Under the pieces are notes generated by a model. It was given only the letters and a program-made list of their open reading frames with translations, did no database searches and was not told where the DNA came from. A DNA stretch of 64,000 bases from Neurospora crassa OR74A (Eukaryota > Ascomycota > Sordariomycetes > Sordariales > Sordariaceae): positions 124,001 through 188,000 of the forward strand of contig NC_026507.1 in assembly GCF_000182925.2 (NCBI RefSeq). Reading direction: 5' to 3'. Numbering within the stretch: position 1 is the first letter of the stretch; each line of letters opens with the position of its first letter. Positions 34,332 to 46,125 of the stretch are shown here, one piece after another. Made by a program: the position numbers and the translations under genes.

Positions 34332-35623
34332 GGTTTGGAAAGAGTTTCGAGTCCTCGCAGCACTGAATCCTCTTTGAGTACTTGATCACGGCAAGAATTG
34401 ATGACTGTGCGTCTGTCCCAGAATAAAATTACGGACATGAGGTGTTCCGGGATATTTGTATGCGGAAGCGGGACTATGAAATGACATTTGATCTCCGACA
34501 CAAGCACAAGTGGGCAATGAGGAAGGCGTTAGTGACGGTGGCGAAGGTCTCAACTGGACGGACAATAAACTTGGTCTATCAAGAGTGCATTAGGCAGTGA
34601 ATACCTATCAGTTATTTTCAGACATCCGTCCATGGTACAGTACCTATAGATGTGCAGGAAACAGGTATATACTAGTAGAAAGGCAGGCTGTACGCAGCAA
34701 GATATCGATTTCAGGTTATTCGCACTTGATGTTCTGGAGTGTTATGCCCGAGCCAATTTAAAAAAAATTTCTCTGGTGGGCATGAATGTTGGAGTACAGG
34801 TACTTACAGATTATGTATGTAGAGGTATGCTTGATTTCCCTGAAAGTTGAAAATGAAATGCCCGGAATTTTATACGGTATGCATTGTCAAATCCAGGTTT
34901 TATCATCGAAAGCCTGCCTGCGAGAGGGGCCTGCGAGAGGAACGCGCTCAATTCCACGGAACTCGAGGGCGTATGCAGAAGGCAAGACGGAAAAAACGGT
35001 CTGTCATCTTTCCATACCAGGAAGGGGGGGGGGGGGGGGGGGGGGTTTAGCGAACAGCCATTATACAGTTCGATTTGTTAGATGTTTGTTCTTGCCCCAA
35101 CTAATATTCTATAATAATCTTATAGAAGAATGACAGTTCAGAAAATCCAACGAACGCTTGATAGTTGCAAACGTTTAGCAGTTTTCATCATCGAATAATG
35201 AACGGTCGAAATACAATACAGATACAGTTGAACCAGGTTCACGTTAGGAAAGATCAATGTTCAACTACGTTAAACTGTAACCGCAATTTGAACAGTCACT
35301 ATGCAGCTCAAAATCTTTGTCAACAGTTGATTTACTGTTCCAAGAGAGGGACAGAGACCGGGAGAGAAATCATGATGCGCACCCAAGTTCGAAATCCATG
35401 CATGATATGGGCTCCCATCACGAAATGCTAATAGCATGGTACTAGTACCCTACACTGTCACAAACTCAACTGCGTGCAAGCAGGGCTGAAGAGAAACAAC
35501 AAAGATAGCATTCATTTAAAAACAACACCTATGTAAGTGACAGACCAGCAAGGTCTATCTGTCCCAAGCGCTGACTCCCAACTCCACAAATAAAGCCCCA
35601 AAATCCCAATCCACATGACACGC
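34332..35623. other. Intergenic region with a 22-G homopolymer
   Basis: No gene is seen between the promoter of the secreted-protein gene and the 3' end of the Sro7-family gene. An uninterrupted run of G occupies 35024-35045. A+T is somewhat higher around 35080-35300. Confidence 0.6.
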
Positions 35624-38600
35624 TCAAAAGAAACTCTTCTTGATGCCTCCCAAAAACAAATCCCTCTTTTGCTTCTTGACGAACCCATCCACATCCTCGG
35701 CCCACTTGCTTGTCGTGTTGGCCAAGTTGTCCATGCTATCACCCATGATATTCAACTTCTCGGTGCGCTCGTTCAGCTGGCGTGTCAGGTAATCACCCCA
35801 TCCTTCTGTCTCTTTCACCTGTCCCTGCAACCTTGCGGTACTTGACCCCGCGGCACCGGCGGCGGCAGGGTTGTAGACTCCGGCACCGTTGCGTTCTGCG
35901 TCTGTGGCTGCCATCATTCTCTTTGAGGGGGGACGGTCAGGGCCACCGATTAGGAGGTCAAGATCCGTGGGGGAGATGTATTGTGTGCCGGAGAGCCATT
36001 GGACGTTGGAGATTGTAGGTCTGGGTGGGAGTTCCTGGGCCATGTTGATCATGGTGTCGAGGGTGTTTTCGAGAGCACGTCCGCTGCCACCCCAGACTGG
36101 GAGGACAGTGATTTCGGAGGGGCCGGTGAAACCGAGGACGTCACCGGTTTTGGAGATGACGGTTGATATGGTGCGTAGGGGGTCGAGCATGGGCAACGGA
36201 TGCTTGGCGATCTCGCGCAGTCCCGGGAGGGTGTAAGAACGGAGGGTTCGGTCGTTGAAGACAGCAACGAGGGCGTAGCCGTGAGATGACATGGAGGTGT
36301 CAGCAGGGGTTACGGCAGCGGCGTCGCAGAGGATGCCAGAGTCAAAAGACTTGGAGGCGCCGCGGGCGTGGGGTGGGCGGAAGATTTTGGATTCTGTTTG
36401 GGTAACTGTTGCGGCATGGGTTAGAATTGAACCGAAACGAAAGGAAATGGAGAACAAGGGAGAGAGGAGATACCAGCCACCAAAACACCATCAACTTGTT
36501 TCCCCTCCCTCAACCCAGCAACAATAGGCCCCGTAGCACCGGCTTCCCGCCCTGTCTGTACCTCAATAGGACAAATAGCCACTACCTTATCGTCCATATT
36601 CGCAACACCAGCCAGCTGGACCGAATACCCCTGGCCAGAAGGTAGCAGCTTGAAAGTAGCCACCCTCCCCATGTTCGTTCCCACGAAGCAGCAGATACTC
36701 GAATAGTTCTCGCCTTCCAGCGTCATGACTCCAAATTCAATGACTGTCGGCCACTCGGGCTTGCCCCCGTGACTGGAGCTAGACGAATGCTTAAACAGCC
36801 CCCTCTTCTCGCCCTTGGACCATTCCGTGACAGAGCCATGGTAGATTACCTTTGGCCCTCGCAGGTCAATGATGGAGAGCTGTCCACCCTCGGAGCCAGC
36901 AGCCACAAAGCCCACATCCGACACCGCCACCACCGTCACCCTCCCCTGAGCCATGTTGTGCATGACAAATGGCTGCAGTCCTTCCTTCAAACTCGGTTCC
37001 GCCCTGGAGGAGATATCCATCAAGCCTCCCCTTTCACATTCCTCGGCTCTGGGCGCCTCCTTGCCAAAGTTCTTGTTGATTCCCCACCGCCAAACAATCA
37101 CCTCTCCCGTCTTTGTGCCGGCCGCGAACTCTCCCGTCTCTTGCGCCATGTGCATAGCCGTCGTTTCCACACCGCCCTCGAATCGGTTGAGCGACCTGGC
37201 AACGTCCACTTGACACTGCATGGCATTCTCAATCTCGTCTCCGCGGCCGACATCCCACAAGCGAATGATGTTGTCCGCGTGCAACACTTGGACGATATTC
37301 CTCTGCTCCTTTCTCGTTCTGTGACTGTACTCCACTCCTCCTCTGAGTATCTGCTCTCCCAAGCTCCTCTTCTCCGCCATGCCCAGCCAGCGTGCTCTTG
37401 GAACTGTCGATACAGCTACTGTTTGAACAAACGGATGGACAAACGAGAGACTGGGGTGCAGCATATTGGTCGGAGAGATGGGGAAACCGGAGGGGAAGGT
37501 CAAGGTGATCAGTTCCCCCGAGGAAAGCTGGACCAGAACAGCGATGGGGTCTTGAGCGCCGTTAAAGTAGGGAGATGACCGTGGGATGAGAACGTAGTTG
37601 ACCACGCTTGCTCCCGGAGGGGTGGAGATGGGGAGAGAGCGCTTGCCGTCGAAGTGGGCAGCGAGAACTTCCCACGAGGATGTGGCATAGATCGGGGTGG
37701 GACCGAGTTCGAGAAAGGTGAGGTTGCTTGCGGTGGGATCGTCGATGTTGTGGCCGCCAGCAATCAGAAGACCGGTGTTGTCGGGATCGGTTTGGCAGCA
37801 CCACGAGATACGGACGAAGGGAGCGAGGCGCATGGGCCTGGGTGGGTTGGAGGTGGGCTCGTTGACTCGGGTGCGGTATAGTGACCTGGCCGTGACGAGA
37901 CGGCCTTCTTTGGTGTCCCAGATAGCGAGGCTGCCGTCTTCGTGCGCAGTCAGAATGAAGGTGCCCGTGGGATGCCAAACGGCATGGGTAATTTTGGGTT
38001 TCCGGGCCATGTGGATTCCGTGGCCGTCTCCGCCGGGAGCATCAGGTGGCAGCTCGTATTCAAAGTACTTCTGGACGATGTTTTGCTTGAACGAGTAGAT
38101 GACGGCTCCATTCGTGTAGGCAATCAGGATCTTGCCGATATCTCTGGGGTGTAGCTGCATGGACACGAGTCTGCCTGCGGTCGGGTTGGGATCTCGCTCG
38201 CGCCAAAAGTTGGGAATGCGAAAGGTCGAGGGCCGTTCGCGGTCGAGGTCGTAGGCTGCGATGTCACCACTCTGTAACCCGACAAAGGCCCAATCCAGCA
38301 TGGGGTCTGTCACCAGGCACACGACGCCCGAGTATACGTATTTGGCGACCTGGTTGCCCGTGTCGAGGTCCCATATCGCCAGTTCGTTCTTGCTGTCGAG
38401 GCTGATGAGGCGGTTGGCGACGAAGCGAAGCTCTCGGATGGACGAGGGACGCGGAGGGCAGAAGAACTTGTGGACGCGGCGTTGGCCAAAGACGTAGATT
38501 TTTCCCGGGCCAAACTTGGACTCGTTGGTGCCGACTGCCAGTAGAGACTGGACGGGGTCGTAGGCGAGACAGCTGATCTGGGAGTTGATGCCGTAGCGGG

Positions 38601-38691
38601 CTTGTTCGTCGGGCATGAAGTGCATGGGCTGGATGTTCTGCGACAGGTCCGTCTGGACGCCGGCCTGCTTTGCGCGGATGAAGGAGGCCAT
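35624..38691 (-). CDS. sro7: Lgl/Sro7-family exocytosis protein (WD40), 999 aa
   Basis: Exon 1 is 38691-36474 and exon 2 is 36405-35624. The 68-nt intron has GTATCT and AACAG and joins in phase 1 (GVLVA-VTQTES). The start reads MASFIRAKQAGVQTDLSQ. The N-terminal half holds WD-type repeats (LAYDPVQSLLAVGT, LISLDSKNELAIWDLDTGN, THAVWHPTGTFILTAHEDGSLAIWDTKEG), which form two beta-propellers in Sro7, tomosyn and lethal giant larvae. The C-terminal 65 residues (WGDYLTRQLNERTEKLNIMGDSMDNLANTTSKW) resemble an R-SNARE motif and end in KKSFF. Sro7 binds the t-SNARE Sec9 and the Rab Sec4 and promotes vesicle fusion at growth sites, so a role at the hyphal tip is the natural inference. The length agrees with the yeast protein (about 1030). 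Confidence 0.92.
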
Positions 38692-39692
38692 ACTGTCTGA
38701 CGGTCAGTATGGCGGCTGTGATTGTTGTTGTAGTGGTGGTGGTGGTGATGGTGGTGGTAGTGGTGGTATCAAGTCGGAGGGAGCATCTCCCGTCCTTCTC
38801 TGGCCTTGGGTTGCTTGCTGTAACGGGCTGAGATGGAAGATGACGGGATGACTACCTACCTAGAGGTATGTTGGGTTGAAGAGATGGACGCCCGGAGCTG
38901 AGAACGAGACGAACGACGGGACCCCGACGCACGGTGACGCAGCGGCAGTGACCGCGGGACAAGCGGCGGGGGGCTTCCTTCCACTTCGTTGTTCTCCCCA
39001 CCTGCCTCCGCTAAAAAGTCCCCTGTAAATTTGCCAAGCCTGTCCAGTAAACGCCTAGAAACTGCCGAGACAGCGCCCAGGGCTTAGCGCTGTGCCGCAG
39101 TGCCGGTCGAATGCCAAGCCCCACACGGCTATGCGCGGCCCGTAACGGCACGGAAGTCGGGCTGTTTGAACTTCACATGTCATCGTCATCCACTGGCCAC
39201 CCACTCTCTACCTCTACGTCAACATCTCAACATCTACCCTAGGTTGAGGTTGATGCTTTGTTCATAATACAGCATCTCGTCAACAAGATGAGACACTTTC
39301 ACCTGGACCACATCGATGGTGATGTTCACGACTAGTTGGGCCTCATCTGTCAAGCGACATTCATGTCAAAGTGGTCAATTCTACGCCTGGCTTGGTTTTG
39401 TTTATTCCCCCTTTTCCTTCTCGTCACTTGTCGTCATCAACACCTCTCCCATCTCTAGCATTACCCGAAATAAACACTCGGTGTCCCAACCGGCATCAAA
39501 CCCACACCGCCCCTCCCGGCGCCGGCCCGCTCGGCGGTCCTTCTCGTGGCTCCTCCGGACGTTGTTGTCCCTCTTTCTTTGATTCCCTCTCCATATACTG
39601 CTCCTTTTCATGTCCTATATGGTTCCTCTTTGTCAACATCATCCTCAACAAACTGCATATCAACTACTAGCAGAGTGTCCTCTTTCCACTTA
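38692..39692. other. Intergenic region, promoter side of the Sro7-family gene
   Basis: GGT/GTT repeats (38729-38768) occur just before the gene on its leader side. No gene is recognised. A CCTACCTAGAGG motif lies at 38852. Confidence 0.6.
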
Positions 39693-41828
39693 TTACCTAC
39701 CTTTGTGGTCATCATTCCCTTCTTGGTGTCTACTGTTTTCCTCTTCTTTCCTTGCTTGCTCTTGGTGATCCTCACCATTGCCAACAAGGTCTTTCGCTTT
39801 ACCTTTCACCGGTCTTCTCACCTCCGCCAGTTCTTCCTCTGTCCTTCTGATCTTTTCAACAAACTGCTCGACATCAACAAGTGTCTCTGTTGCTTTCTGA
39901 CGCAAATCAATCATCGCTTCACGCACTTGCCCGAATGCTGTCTCGATGCTGGTAGCTTGAGAAATGAGCTGATTAAGGGATGCTTGAAGATTCGCAAGCT
40001 GGGTGGTGAAGTTCTGGAATGAAAGATCGTTTTCTTGAGAAACACGGCAAGGCTCAGTGGTAGTGATCGCGTTAGGCTCTTGTCCTGCTGCCTGGTCTTT
40101 TGCCCATATTTTTCCTCGTATCGGCCCTTCCGATGGTTTCTGTCTTTCATGGTCTTTACCCAAGATTCCTTGTAGCAGCTCTTTCGCCGGTCCTTCCATT
40201 GACTCTTGTCCTATCTTCTCACATGCTTCCCGAGTAGGACCCCCAGAAACAGACAACCCCTCCCAATTCATCACCTCCTCATCCGACGAGTCTGACGAGT
40301 CCGTTATGTCCGATGAGTCCGTCGACCACCGACTCACCATCCCCCTCCTATCATCCTCCACTGCCGCAACAGAACTCAACACCTCCGGACTGGCAGTCAA
40401 TTCCCGAGCAAACATTGGAGCCCCATGGCTGGCATCACCAGCGAAAACATCGTTCGTAGAAGTAGGCGCGGAAGTCAACCCCAAACGGCCCCCATGCGGC
40501 ACATGCGGTCCCGGTCTCTTTAACGTCGCTGACAGCGGAGAAGGAGTCCTCAACACCTGCTGGGTGCTTGGTGGTCTCAGGTTCAGTCTTGCCGGTTTTC
40601 TTAAGATACGAGTGGTATTCCCGATGCGAATAGGCCCTGGACTACTTGGCTCTCTTTCACCTCCATGTTGTCCTTCTAACCTGTCTCCAGGTTCAATGGG
40701 AGGTACCATCGAACTCTTGCGTCGGTAGTGGCCTCCAAGTGGCGCACCGGGAGTAGTAGGGGAGAAAAGCCGTGGTGGTCCCCATCTCCGGTCCTCTCCT
40801 TTTTTCTCCGAGCCATCCACACACCCCTGACTCCTCTCTTCTCCATTCCCAGCAAGCTCCCTAAACATAAACGCATGATACGTCTCCGCGAAGATCGACT
40901 CTTTTCCCTCCGAGCCTTCCATGTCTTGAGAGTATACGGAATCCACGCTTTGTCTCCTTCCCACTCCTCCGGGATTCTTTCTTCCCTTTCTTAGAGGTAC
41001 CCTCAACCCTAAAACTTGTCCCTCGAAATTACCCCCCTGCCTAGAGGTAGAGGTAGCTGTAGACACCCCACCCCCCTTCTCTTCCGCTGTACCGTGGTCA
41101 TTGCCCGCAACCAACTTTCTTGTTGGCAATTTGCTTGGTAGAGGTATCTTTGGCTTGGGAATCCCACCAAAAGCAGAAGGACCTCGTCGATGCCGACCCT
41201 GCACCCCGTCCACAGCGACAGCGGGCGACATCCCCCCTGACCCTGGCCCTGAAGAAATTATCAGCACAGGCGGGACCACCACTCTCGCACCCTCCCTCGC
41301 CGGCGAGCGAACTGCATCCCTAGTATGAGCTGTCTCTGGCCGTGATCCCCGCGATGTTCGTTGCCCGTAGTGGATAGGAGGAAGAGACCCAGACCGGGAA
41401 GTCTTCCGACGGGCAGGCCATTGAGAACCTGGAGTCGAAGATACTACAAGTGCCCGATCCAACCACCGCCCAGCAGGCGGAGGTCGTTGTGGGGAACTAG
41501 GCGTCCTCCATGGTGCTGGACGCAACGGACGTCGTCGTCGCGGTTCTGATTGTGGTGGTGGTTGTGTGTCATAGCTGGTGCTACCACGTGGAAGACGTCC
41601 TGGGAGAGCACCAAGTGGAAACCTTGGTGTGGTAACCGGATCGGATACTTGTGCTTGTGCTGGTGGTGGTAGTGCTGGTGATGGTGGTGGTGGTAACGGC
41701 GCAGCTCGAGGATGGGAGTAAGTACCCTCGCTCAATGGATTTGCCAGTCCTTCACGCGCTATAGTTCCATCCCCTCCGTGAGCAGGCGGAGGTGGTGCAG
41801 GTAGTTGTTTTCTTCGGTGTCGATACAT
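39693..41828 (-). CDS. Disordered protein with C-terminal coiled coil, 711 aa
   Basis: One uninterrupted frame from an ATG at 41828 (MYRHRRKQLPAPPPPAHGG). The first 540 residues are rich in Pro, Ser, Arg and Gly, with proline runs near residues 45-58 and many basic-Ser-Pro clusters that could be phosphorylated. A Ser/Asp cluster (DSSDITDSSDSSDEE) lies near residue 510. The only ordered-looking part is at residues 600-680 (FQNFTTQLANLQASLNQLISQATSIETAFGQVREAMIDLRQKA...), a heptad-rich coiled coil. The tail is Glu/Lys/Gln-rich. I do not recognise the family. Length, codon use and the absence of stops support a real gene. A 3' intron that would alter the last residues is possible. Confidence 0.65.
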   Translation of the reverse strand: MYRHRRKQLPAPPPPAHGGDGTIAREGLANPLSEGTYSHPRAAPLPPPPSPALPPPAQAQVSDPVTTPRFPLGALPGRLPRGSTSYDTQPPPQSEPRRRRPLRPAPWRTPSSPQRPPPAGRWLDRALVVSSTPGSQWPARRKTSRSGSLPPIHYGQRTSRGSRPETAHTRDAVRSPAREGARVVVPPVLIISSGPGSGGMSPAVAVDGVQGRHRRGPSAFGGIPKPKIPLPSKLPTRKLVAGNDHGTAEEKGGGVSTATSTSRQGGNFEGQVLGLRVPLRKGRKNPGGVGRRQSVDSVYSQDMEGSEGKESIFAETYHAFMFRELAGNGEERSQGCVDGSEKKGEDRRWGPPRLFSPTTPGAPLGGHYRRKSSMVPPIEPGDRLEGQHGGEREPSSPGPIRIGNTTRILRKPARLNLRPPSTQQVLRTPSPLSATLKRPGPHVPHGGRLGLTSAPTSTNDVFAGDASHGAPMFARELTASPEVLSSVAAVEDDRRGMVSRWSTDSSDITDSSDSSDEEVMNWEGLSVSGGPTREACEKIGQESMEGPAKELLQGILGKDHERQKPSEGPIRGKIWAKDQAAGQEPNAITTTEPCRVSQENDLSFQNFTTQLANLQASLNQLISQATSIETAFGQVREAMIDLRQKATETLVDVEQFVEKIRRTEEELAEVRRPVKGKAKDLVGNGEDHQEQARKEEENSRHQEGNDDHKGR

Positions 41829-43155
41829 GGGTTTTGTCGATCGTCGTCCTCTTTGCCCACTGTTCTGGCTTCCTGGATATTCCGTATTTTCTTCGCGTTC
41901 CTAGGTAGTTTTCCGGCTTGATGTTTTTTTTTTTTTTGTTTTTTTTTCTTACTTTTTGACTCGCTTATCTCCCAGCTGCCCAACTTTCTCACTTTCTGTC
42001 TTTTCCCTTCCTCAACTCTTCTCCTCTTCTAGCCCGGATATTCTTTCTCTTTTAGCCTCGTGTTTTGTCTTCCTGGATTTTTTTCAGTCAGTAATCCAGG
42101 GTAAACACCTAACCTACAACCTTTCCATCGCACAATCATCAGTGTCCATCAGTCCCCCAACCCGAAAACTTACCACAAACCAGTTAAGTGACAGTGATGG
42201 TCTGCCAAGAAAGATTGAACTGCCGCTGTGCATCCAAGTTTGGTATCCGTCGTACCTCTCGGCTTCCAGCTTCGCCCTCAAGTTCAAGTTTCGTAACTAA
42301 ACTTTCCACGATCACGTCAATATCTTCTCTATTAACATTGAAAAGTTGTAAAATTGCACCAAAAAAGACTTACTTTTACTAAACAAAAGATTTTGTGGTT
42401 GATACACCAAGGAGCGCGAGCCAAAGAAAGCAAAGGTTTGGCCTTTTGTATTCGATTTCACCAAATAGGCTGCTGACACACTCGCCCAAACGCAATGGGC
42501 AATTTCACCACCACCAAGTTGTAACTTTATCCAAAACATCGTCAAGCCCATCAATCATCAATCGGTCAATCACTGCGCCATGCAATCCAATGCGTTGTTT
42601 CTACCGAGCGGGCAACAAAGCGACAAGCGTACCGGTCACCACATTAACCATCTCAGAGTCTCCCAAACATTGGCATTCTCGGTTGCTTCACCCATTCACA
42701 GCACCAACGTCATTGCACGGATTCACAGTCAATCACTCATTCACATTCACGAAACAAGCTTCAAGTAAACGGCACCTTTCTTATGCTATGGACTTATGTA
42801 GAACTGGTAATACTGGAAAGAAACCCAGACTCGGATCGGAAACTGTTTGTGCAAGTGCCATCCATGAATCCTGTCCATATATCGGTCCCAAGATCCTCCC
42901 AAGTATTGACTCCCTCCACGGCCACCAGCATCTCGCTATATGATCCATTGATCATCCTATACTACCACCATCGCTCATGTCGTCCAAATATATTTGGCCC
43001 CGATGGGTCACGATAACCTGCCCAAGTCCCAAACCCTTTGCGTGCCGCTTACCAATCACACCCCTCTCCATCGTCGACATGTTCCACCTAGGCAACAATG
43101 TCCTGAAATGACCGACTCAAGTCCCGTCAAGAAAGGCCAGCCAAAGCGACCAAGA
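41829..43155. other. Intergenic region between the coiled-coil gene and qde-2
   Basis: It holds the leader of the coiled-coil gene and the 3' side of qde-2, with T runs at 41926-41947 and 42078-42085. A 182-codon plus-strand frame at 42395-42943 shows no domain or hydrophobic pattern and I do not call it. Confidence 0.55.
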
Positions 43156-46125
43156 TTAGACCCACCACATGGTGTTGTGGATGCGGGGTTGCATGGGAAT
43201 CAGCCTGGGAGGCGGGTTGTTCTTCTTCCAGTCGCTGCTGTAAGTAGTGGGATCTTGATGCTTGGCAACCAAGTTGTTCGGGTTGTTCACCTGGTCCCTG
43301 ACCTTCTCAGGAACCCGTGTATTGTTGCCATAGTCCCGGTTCTCGTGGCAGCGAGCACGCGCACCCGCCAGATGGGCATAGTAGACAGCCGGATGCAACG
43401 AGATGGGCGTGGTGGCACGGCAGAAGGTGTAGCACTGTTGGTAAATCATCCTCTGCAAGTTGTTCACCTTGGGCTTAATCTCGTCCATGAGGACATGGTA
43501 ATGAACAGGACGCGCCGTGCCCTGGAGCGCAAAATGCGAGCTCAGGAAGAAGTCATAGTGGAAGGGATGCGTGACCTCCCTCTCCACCAGCGTGCCAGGC
43601 TCGGGGTTGCCGTTCTTGTCTCCCCTGTCGGGGAAGAAGCGAATGTGATGGCGCTTGGTGGCCACAATCACCGTCATCTTGGCATCCTTCTTGTTCCTCT
43701 CCCTGAAGGCCTTCTTGATGGCTTTCACCTCCTGCTCCATGACATGGGCAAACTGGCCCTCGGAGACACCGTCACGGAAGTAGTAGATATCCTCAACCTC
43801 TCTGCCCGTCTTCTCCTTGTAGGCCTTGAGGAAAGTCGGAATCCAGGTACTGATGTTCTCGTCGGTCAGGATCTCGTTGTGCCAGCCGTTGGTCTGGACG
43901 GCAGCGCGGTACTGATAACCCTCCACGTCGACTGAGGCGCACATGGCAGCAATAGACGGCATGTCTGAGCCCGGCGATGCGTGAGTCACATCAACGCCAA
44001 TCATCATGGTGGGCCTGATAAAGAAGTTGTGCGACTTGGCCTTGGTGGCAGTGAGGCTGGAGGTCTGTCCGCCCAGCTTTGCGTTGACCTTCATGCAGAC
44101 ATTGGAAATGTACTGCCCCTGTGCCTTCTTGACATGGTCAGCCTGCAAAACTTGAGTGACAATGCCGTAGCGGCACTCAAAAATCTTCTTGAGACGCTCA
44201 TACACATGAGCAGACTTGTCCGGAACGGCAACGAACACGATCTGCGGGCACAGGTCTGTTCTACCTCCGACAATCTGGGGGACGTGCTTGTGAAGTTCGT
44301 CGGCTAGGGTAGCTGGGTTTGCATTGATGTTGGTCGTGTAGGGGTTCTTCGCGATTCTGCCGCCATGTCCCTTGTAAATGTTCGTGAATTGCTGGACAAA
44401 GTTGTTCACCGCCCTCACATCGACACACATGTTCAGTCCAATGAAGCCCCAATGGGTCAAGGGCTCCTTGTTGGCTTCGATGAACCGGGCGCCGCGAAGG
44501 TCCCAGCGACCGGTGTTCAGGGGTCTGGCGGTCTTCTTCTCAAAGAAAACCTCAGGGTGCCTGAGCACCTTGGCCTCAGTTTTGGCCATTTCGGGGGAGA
44601 TGCTAACACCGAAGGCCTTGAGGTACTTGTCGTTGGCCCAGTCGAGACGCTGAACCGACGCACTGATGTCCTTCTTGCGCTGGTCCGGGCGCTGAACGGC
44701 AAACTTGATCATGGAGGCAGTCTGTTGAGGGTCCAGCTTGTACTGGTACTGGTTGAAGCCAACGATGTTGCATACCTCGGCAGGGAAAGATCCAGCACGT
44801 GTCGTCTCAATGACGGGCCAGCCAGCTTGACGGACCAGATAGCCGTATCTCTCCTTCATGTAATCCTTAATGCAGATCTCCTTCTCAGTGCCATTCTGCT
44901 GCTTCCAGTTGAACTTGACGTTGTAGGAGTTGGCGCCGTTAGGGCCGTGCTTCTTGTCGAAGGCGAAGCCCTTGATCTTGTACTCCTTGGTCTCATTGGG
45001 ACGATGGAGGAGCGTGAAGCGACAGCCCTTCAGGCGGCGCAGGGCCCTCATGGCCTCAGACTGCTCGTACCTTCCCTGGCTGACCAGGGGCTTCAACACG
45101 CTGGTGATCATCTGGTCATCCAGGTTCTGGAGCTGGTTCCTGCTCAAACCGCCGTAATTGTTGATCACGTACTTGATCATCTTGTCGGCTGGGTTGGCCT
45201 TCCAGAAGGTCTGGTTGCTCACATCAACATTGACACCCAGACCAATCTGCTTGACGTTCTCGCTTAAGCGGAACGAAGCGTACACGCCTTTGCACGCCAT
45301 GAGGAGCATATCGAGGTCTCGGCCGGGCATCGAGGGGTGAAAGAAGCTGCGCTTGATGGTTTTCATGCGCTCTGACGGTCCCTGGCGGAGCAAGTGATCG
45401 AGGAAACTCATGCACTCGAGCACATGGTTGTCCCAAGGAGCGGTCTTCATGAGGTAGGCCCTCAGAGACTGGAGACGGACTTTACCAGTGGGCCTGATGG
45501 TGATGTGGAAGGCATTCTTCCTCTCGCCGCCAGGCTTGCGACCGCGCTCCTCGTCCAGGTCAACCAGGAGACGCATCTCGTCAACCGATTGGGCCAACCA
45601 GGCCAGCTTGCGCCCGTCGTAGATCCAGGGCTTCTTGGTGACCGAAGCAAGCTTCTGCTGAACAGCCTTGGACTTCCAGACCTTGTCGTAAACGACGCCG
45701 CCGGTGGGTTCAGGGCTCAGAGCAACGTCGTACTGGAAAACATCCATGTTGGCGATCCTGGTGACAGGATACTGGTTGACGGAGAGCCTGGTAGGGGTGC
45801 CCTCGGTGTTGAAGCCGCTGCGAGTGGCAAACGTGCTGCTGATGTCGGTCTTGAGGTAGGCGTCAGCAGGCAGGTCGACGCGCTTGCCGACACGCTCCTC
45901 GTGGCTCAACGGGGGACGAGTATCCATCTTGCCGGGGTCGTAACCAAGAGGGGGCGGAAAGTTGGAGCGAGCCTGACCGGGAGCAGCACCCGAGGCAGCA
46001 GAGGCGCCCGAGGGAGTACGAGCGTGCGTGGAAGGCTGAGGCGAGCCGGCAGGACGCGCCGGCAAGGTCATCTGACGACCGGACATCTTGGGGCTCGAGC
46101 CAGCGGGAGAGCCAGGAGCAGACAT
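43156..46125 (-). CDS. qde-2: Argonaute protein QDE-2 (quelling), 989 aa
   Basis: Argonaute nuclease that binds small RNAs and, in Neurospora, carries out post-transcriptional silencing (quelling) and takes part in small-RNA maturation. The start MSAPGSPAGSS at 46125 is chosen because a splice acceptor (CAACCAG, ending at 46136) lies just before it and the longer frame has no ATG. A Pro/Ser-rich N terminus is followed by the N domain, a PAZ domain near residues 360-480 (GCRFTLLHRPNETKEYKIKGFAF) and a PIWI domain near 640-950. Catalytic residues are visible as D712 (GVDVTHASPGS), D785 (YYFRDGVSEGQF) and H918 (YYAHLAGARARCH), so slicer activity should be intact. The CDS is one exon. The protein ends NTMWWV. 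Confidence 0.95.
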   Translation of the reverse strand: MSAPGSPAGSSPKMSGRQMTLPARPAGSPQPSTHARTPSGASAASGAAPGQARSNFPPPLGYDPGKMDTRPPLSHEERVGKRVDLPADAYLKTDISSTFATRSGFNTEGTPTRLSVNQYPVTRIANMDVFQYDVALSPEPTGGVVYDKVWKSKAVQQKLASVTKKPWIYDGRKLAWLAQSVDEMRLLVDLDEERGRKPGGERKNAFHITIRPTGKVRLQSLRAYLMKTAPWDNHVLECMSFLDHLLRQGPSERMKTIKRSFFHPSMPGRDLDMLLMACKGVYASFRLSENVKQIGLGVNVDVSNQTFWKANPADKMIKYVINNYGGLSRNQLQNLDDQMITSVLKPLVSQGRYEQSEAMRALRRLKGCRFTLLHRPNETKEYKIKGFAFDKKHGPNGANSYNVKFNWKQQNGTEKEICIKDYMKERYGYLVRQAGWPVIETTRAGSFPAEVCNIVGFNQYQYKLDPQQTASMIKFAVQRPDQRKKDISASVQRLDWANDKYLKAFGVSISPEMAKTEAKVLRHPEVFFEKKTARPLNTGRWDLRGARFIEANKEPLTHWGFIGLNMCVDVRAVNNFVQQFTNIYKGHGGRIAKNPYTTNINANPATLADELHKHVPQIVGGRTDLCPQIVFVAVPDKSAHVYERLKKIFECRYGIVTQVLQADHVKKAQGQYISNVCMKVNAKLGGQTSSLTATKAKSHNFFIRPTMMIGVDVTHASPGSDMPSIAAMCASVDVEGYQYRAAVQTNGWHNEILTDENISTWIPTFLKAYKEKTGREVEDIYYFRDGVSEGQFAHVMEQEVKAIKKAFRERNKKDAKMTVIVATKRHHIRFFPDRGDKNGNPEPGTLVEREVTHPFHYDFFLSSHFALQGTARPVHYHVLMDEIKPKVNNLQRMIYQQCYTFCRATTPISLHPAVYYAHLAGARARCHENRDYGNNTRVPEKVRDQVNNPNNLVAKHQDPTTYSSDWKKNNPPPRLIPMQPRIHNTMWWV

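Noticed and set aside
42395-42943. Plus-strand open frame of 182 codons between genes
   Set aside because: No domain, no hydrophobic or heptad pattern, and it lies in leader-like DNA with short His/Ser-rich repeats.
42994-43935. Plus-strand open frame of 313 codons overlapping the 3' end of qde-2
   Set aside because: It is antisense to conserved PIWI codons, is Val/Leu/Arg-rich without a domain, and results from the C/G third-position bias of qde-2.
44365-45267. Plus-strand open frame of 300 codons inside qde-2
   Set aside because: Antisense shadow of conserved Argonaute sequence, with no recognisable domain.
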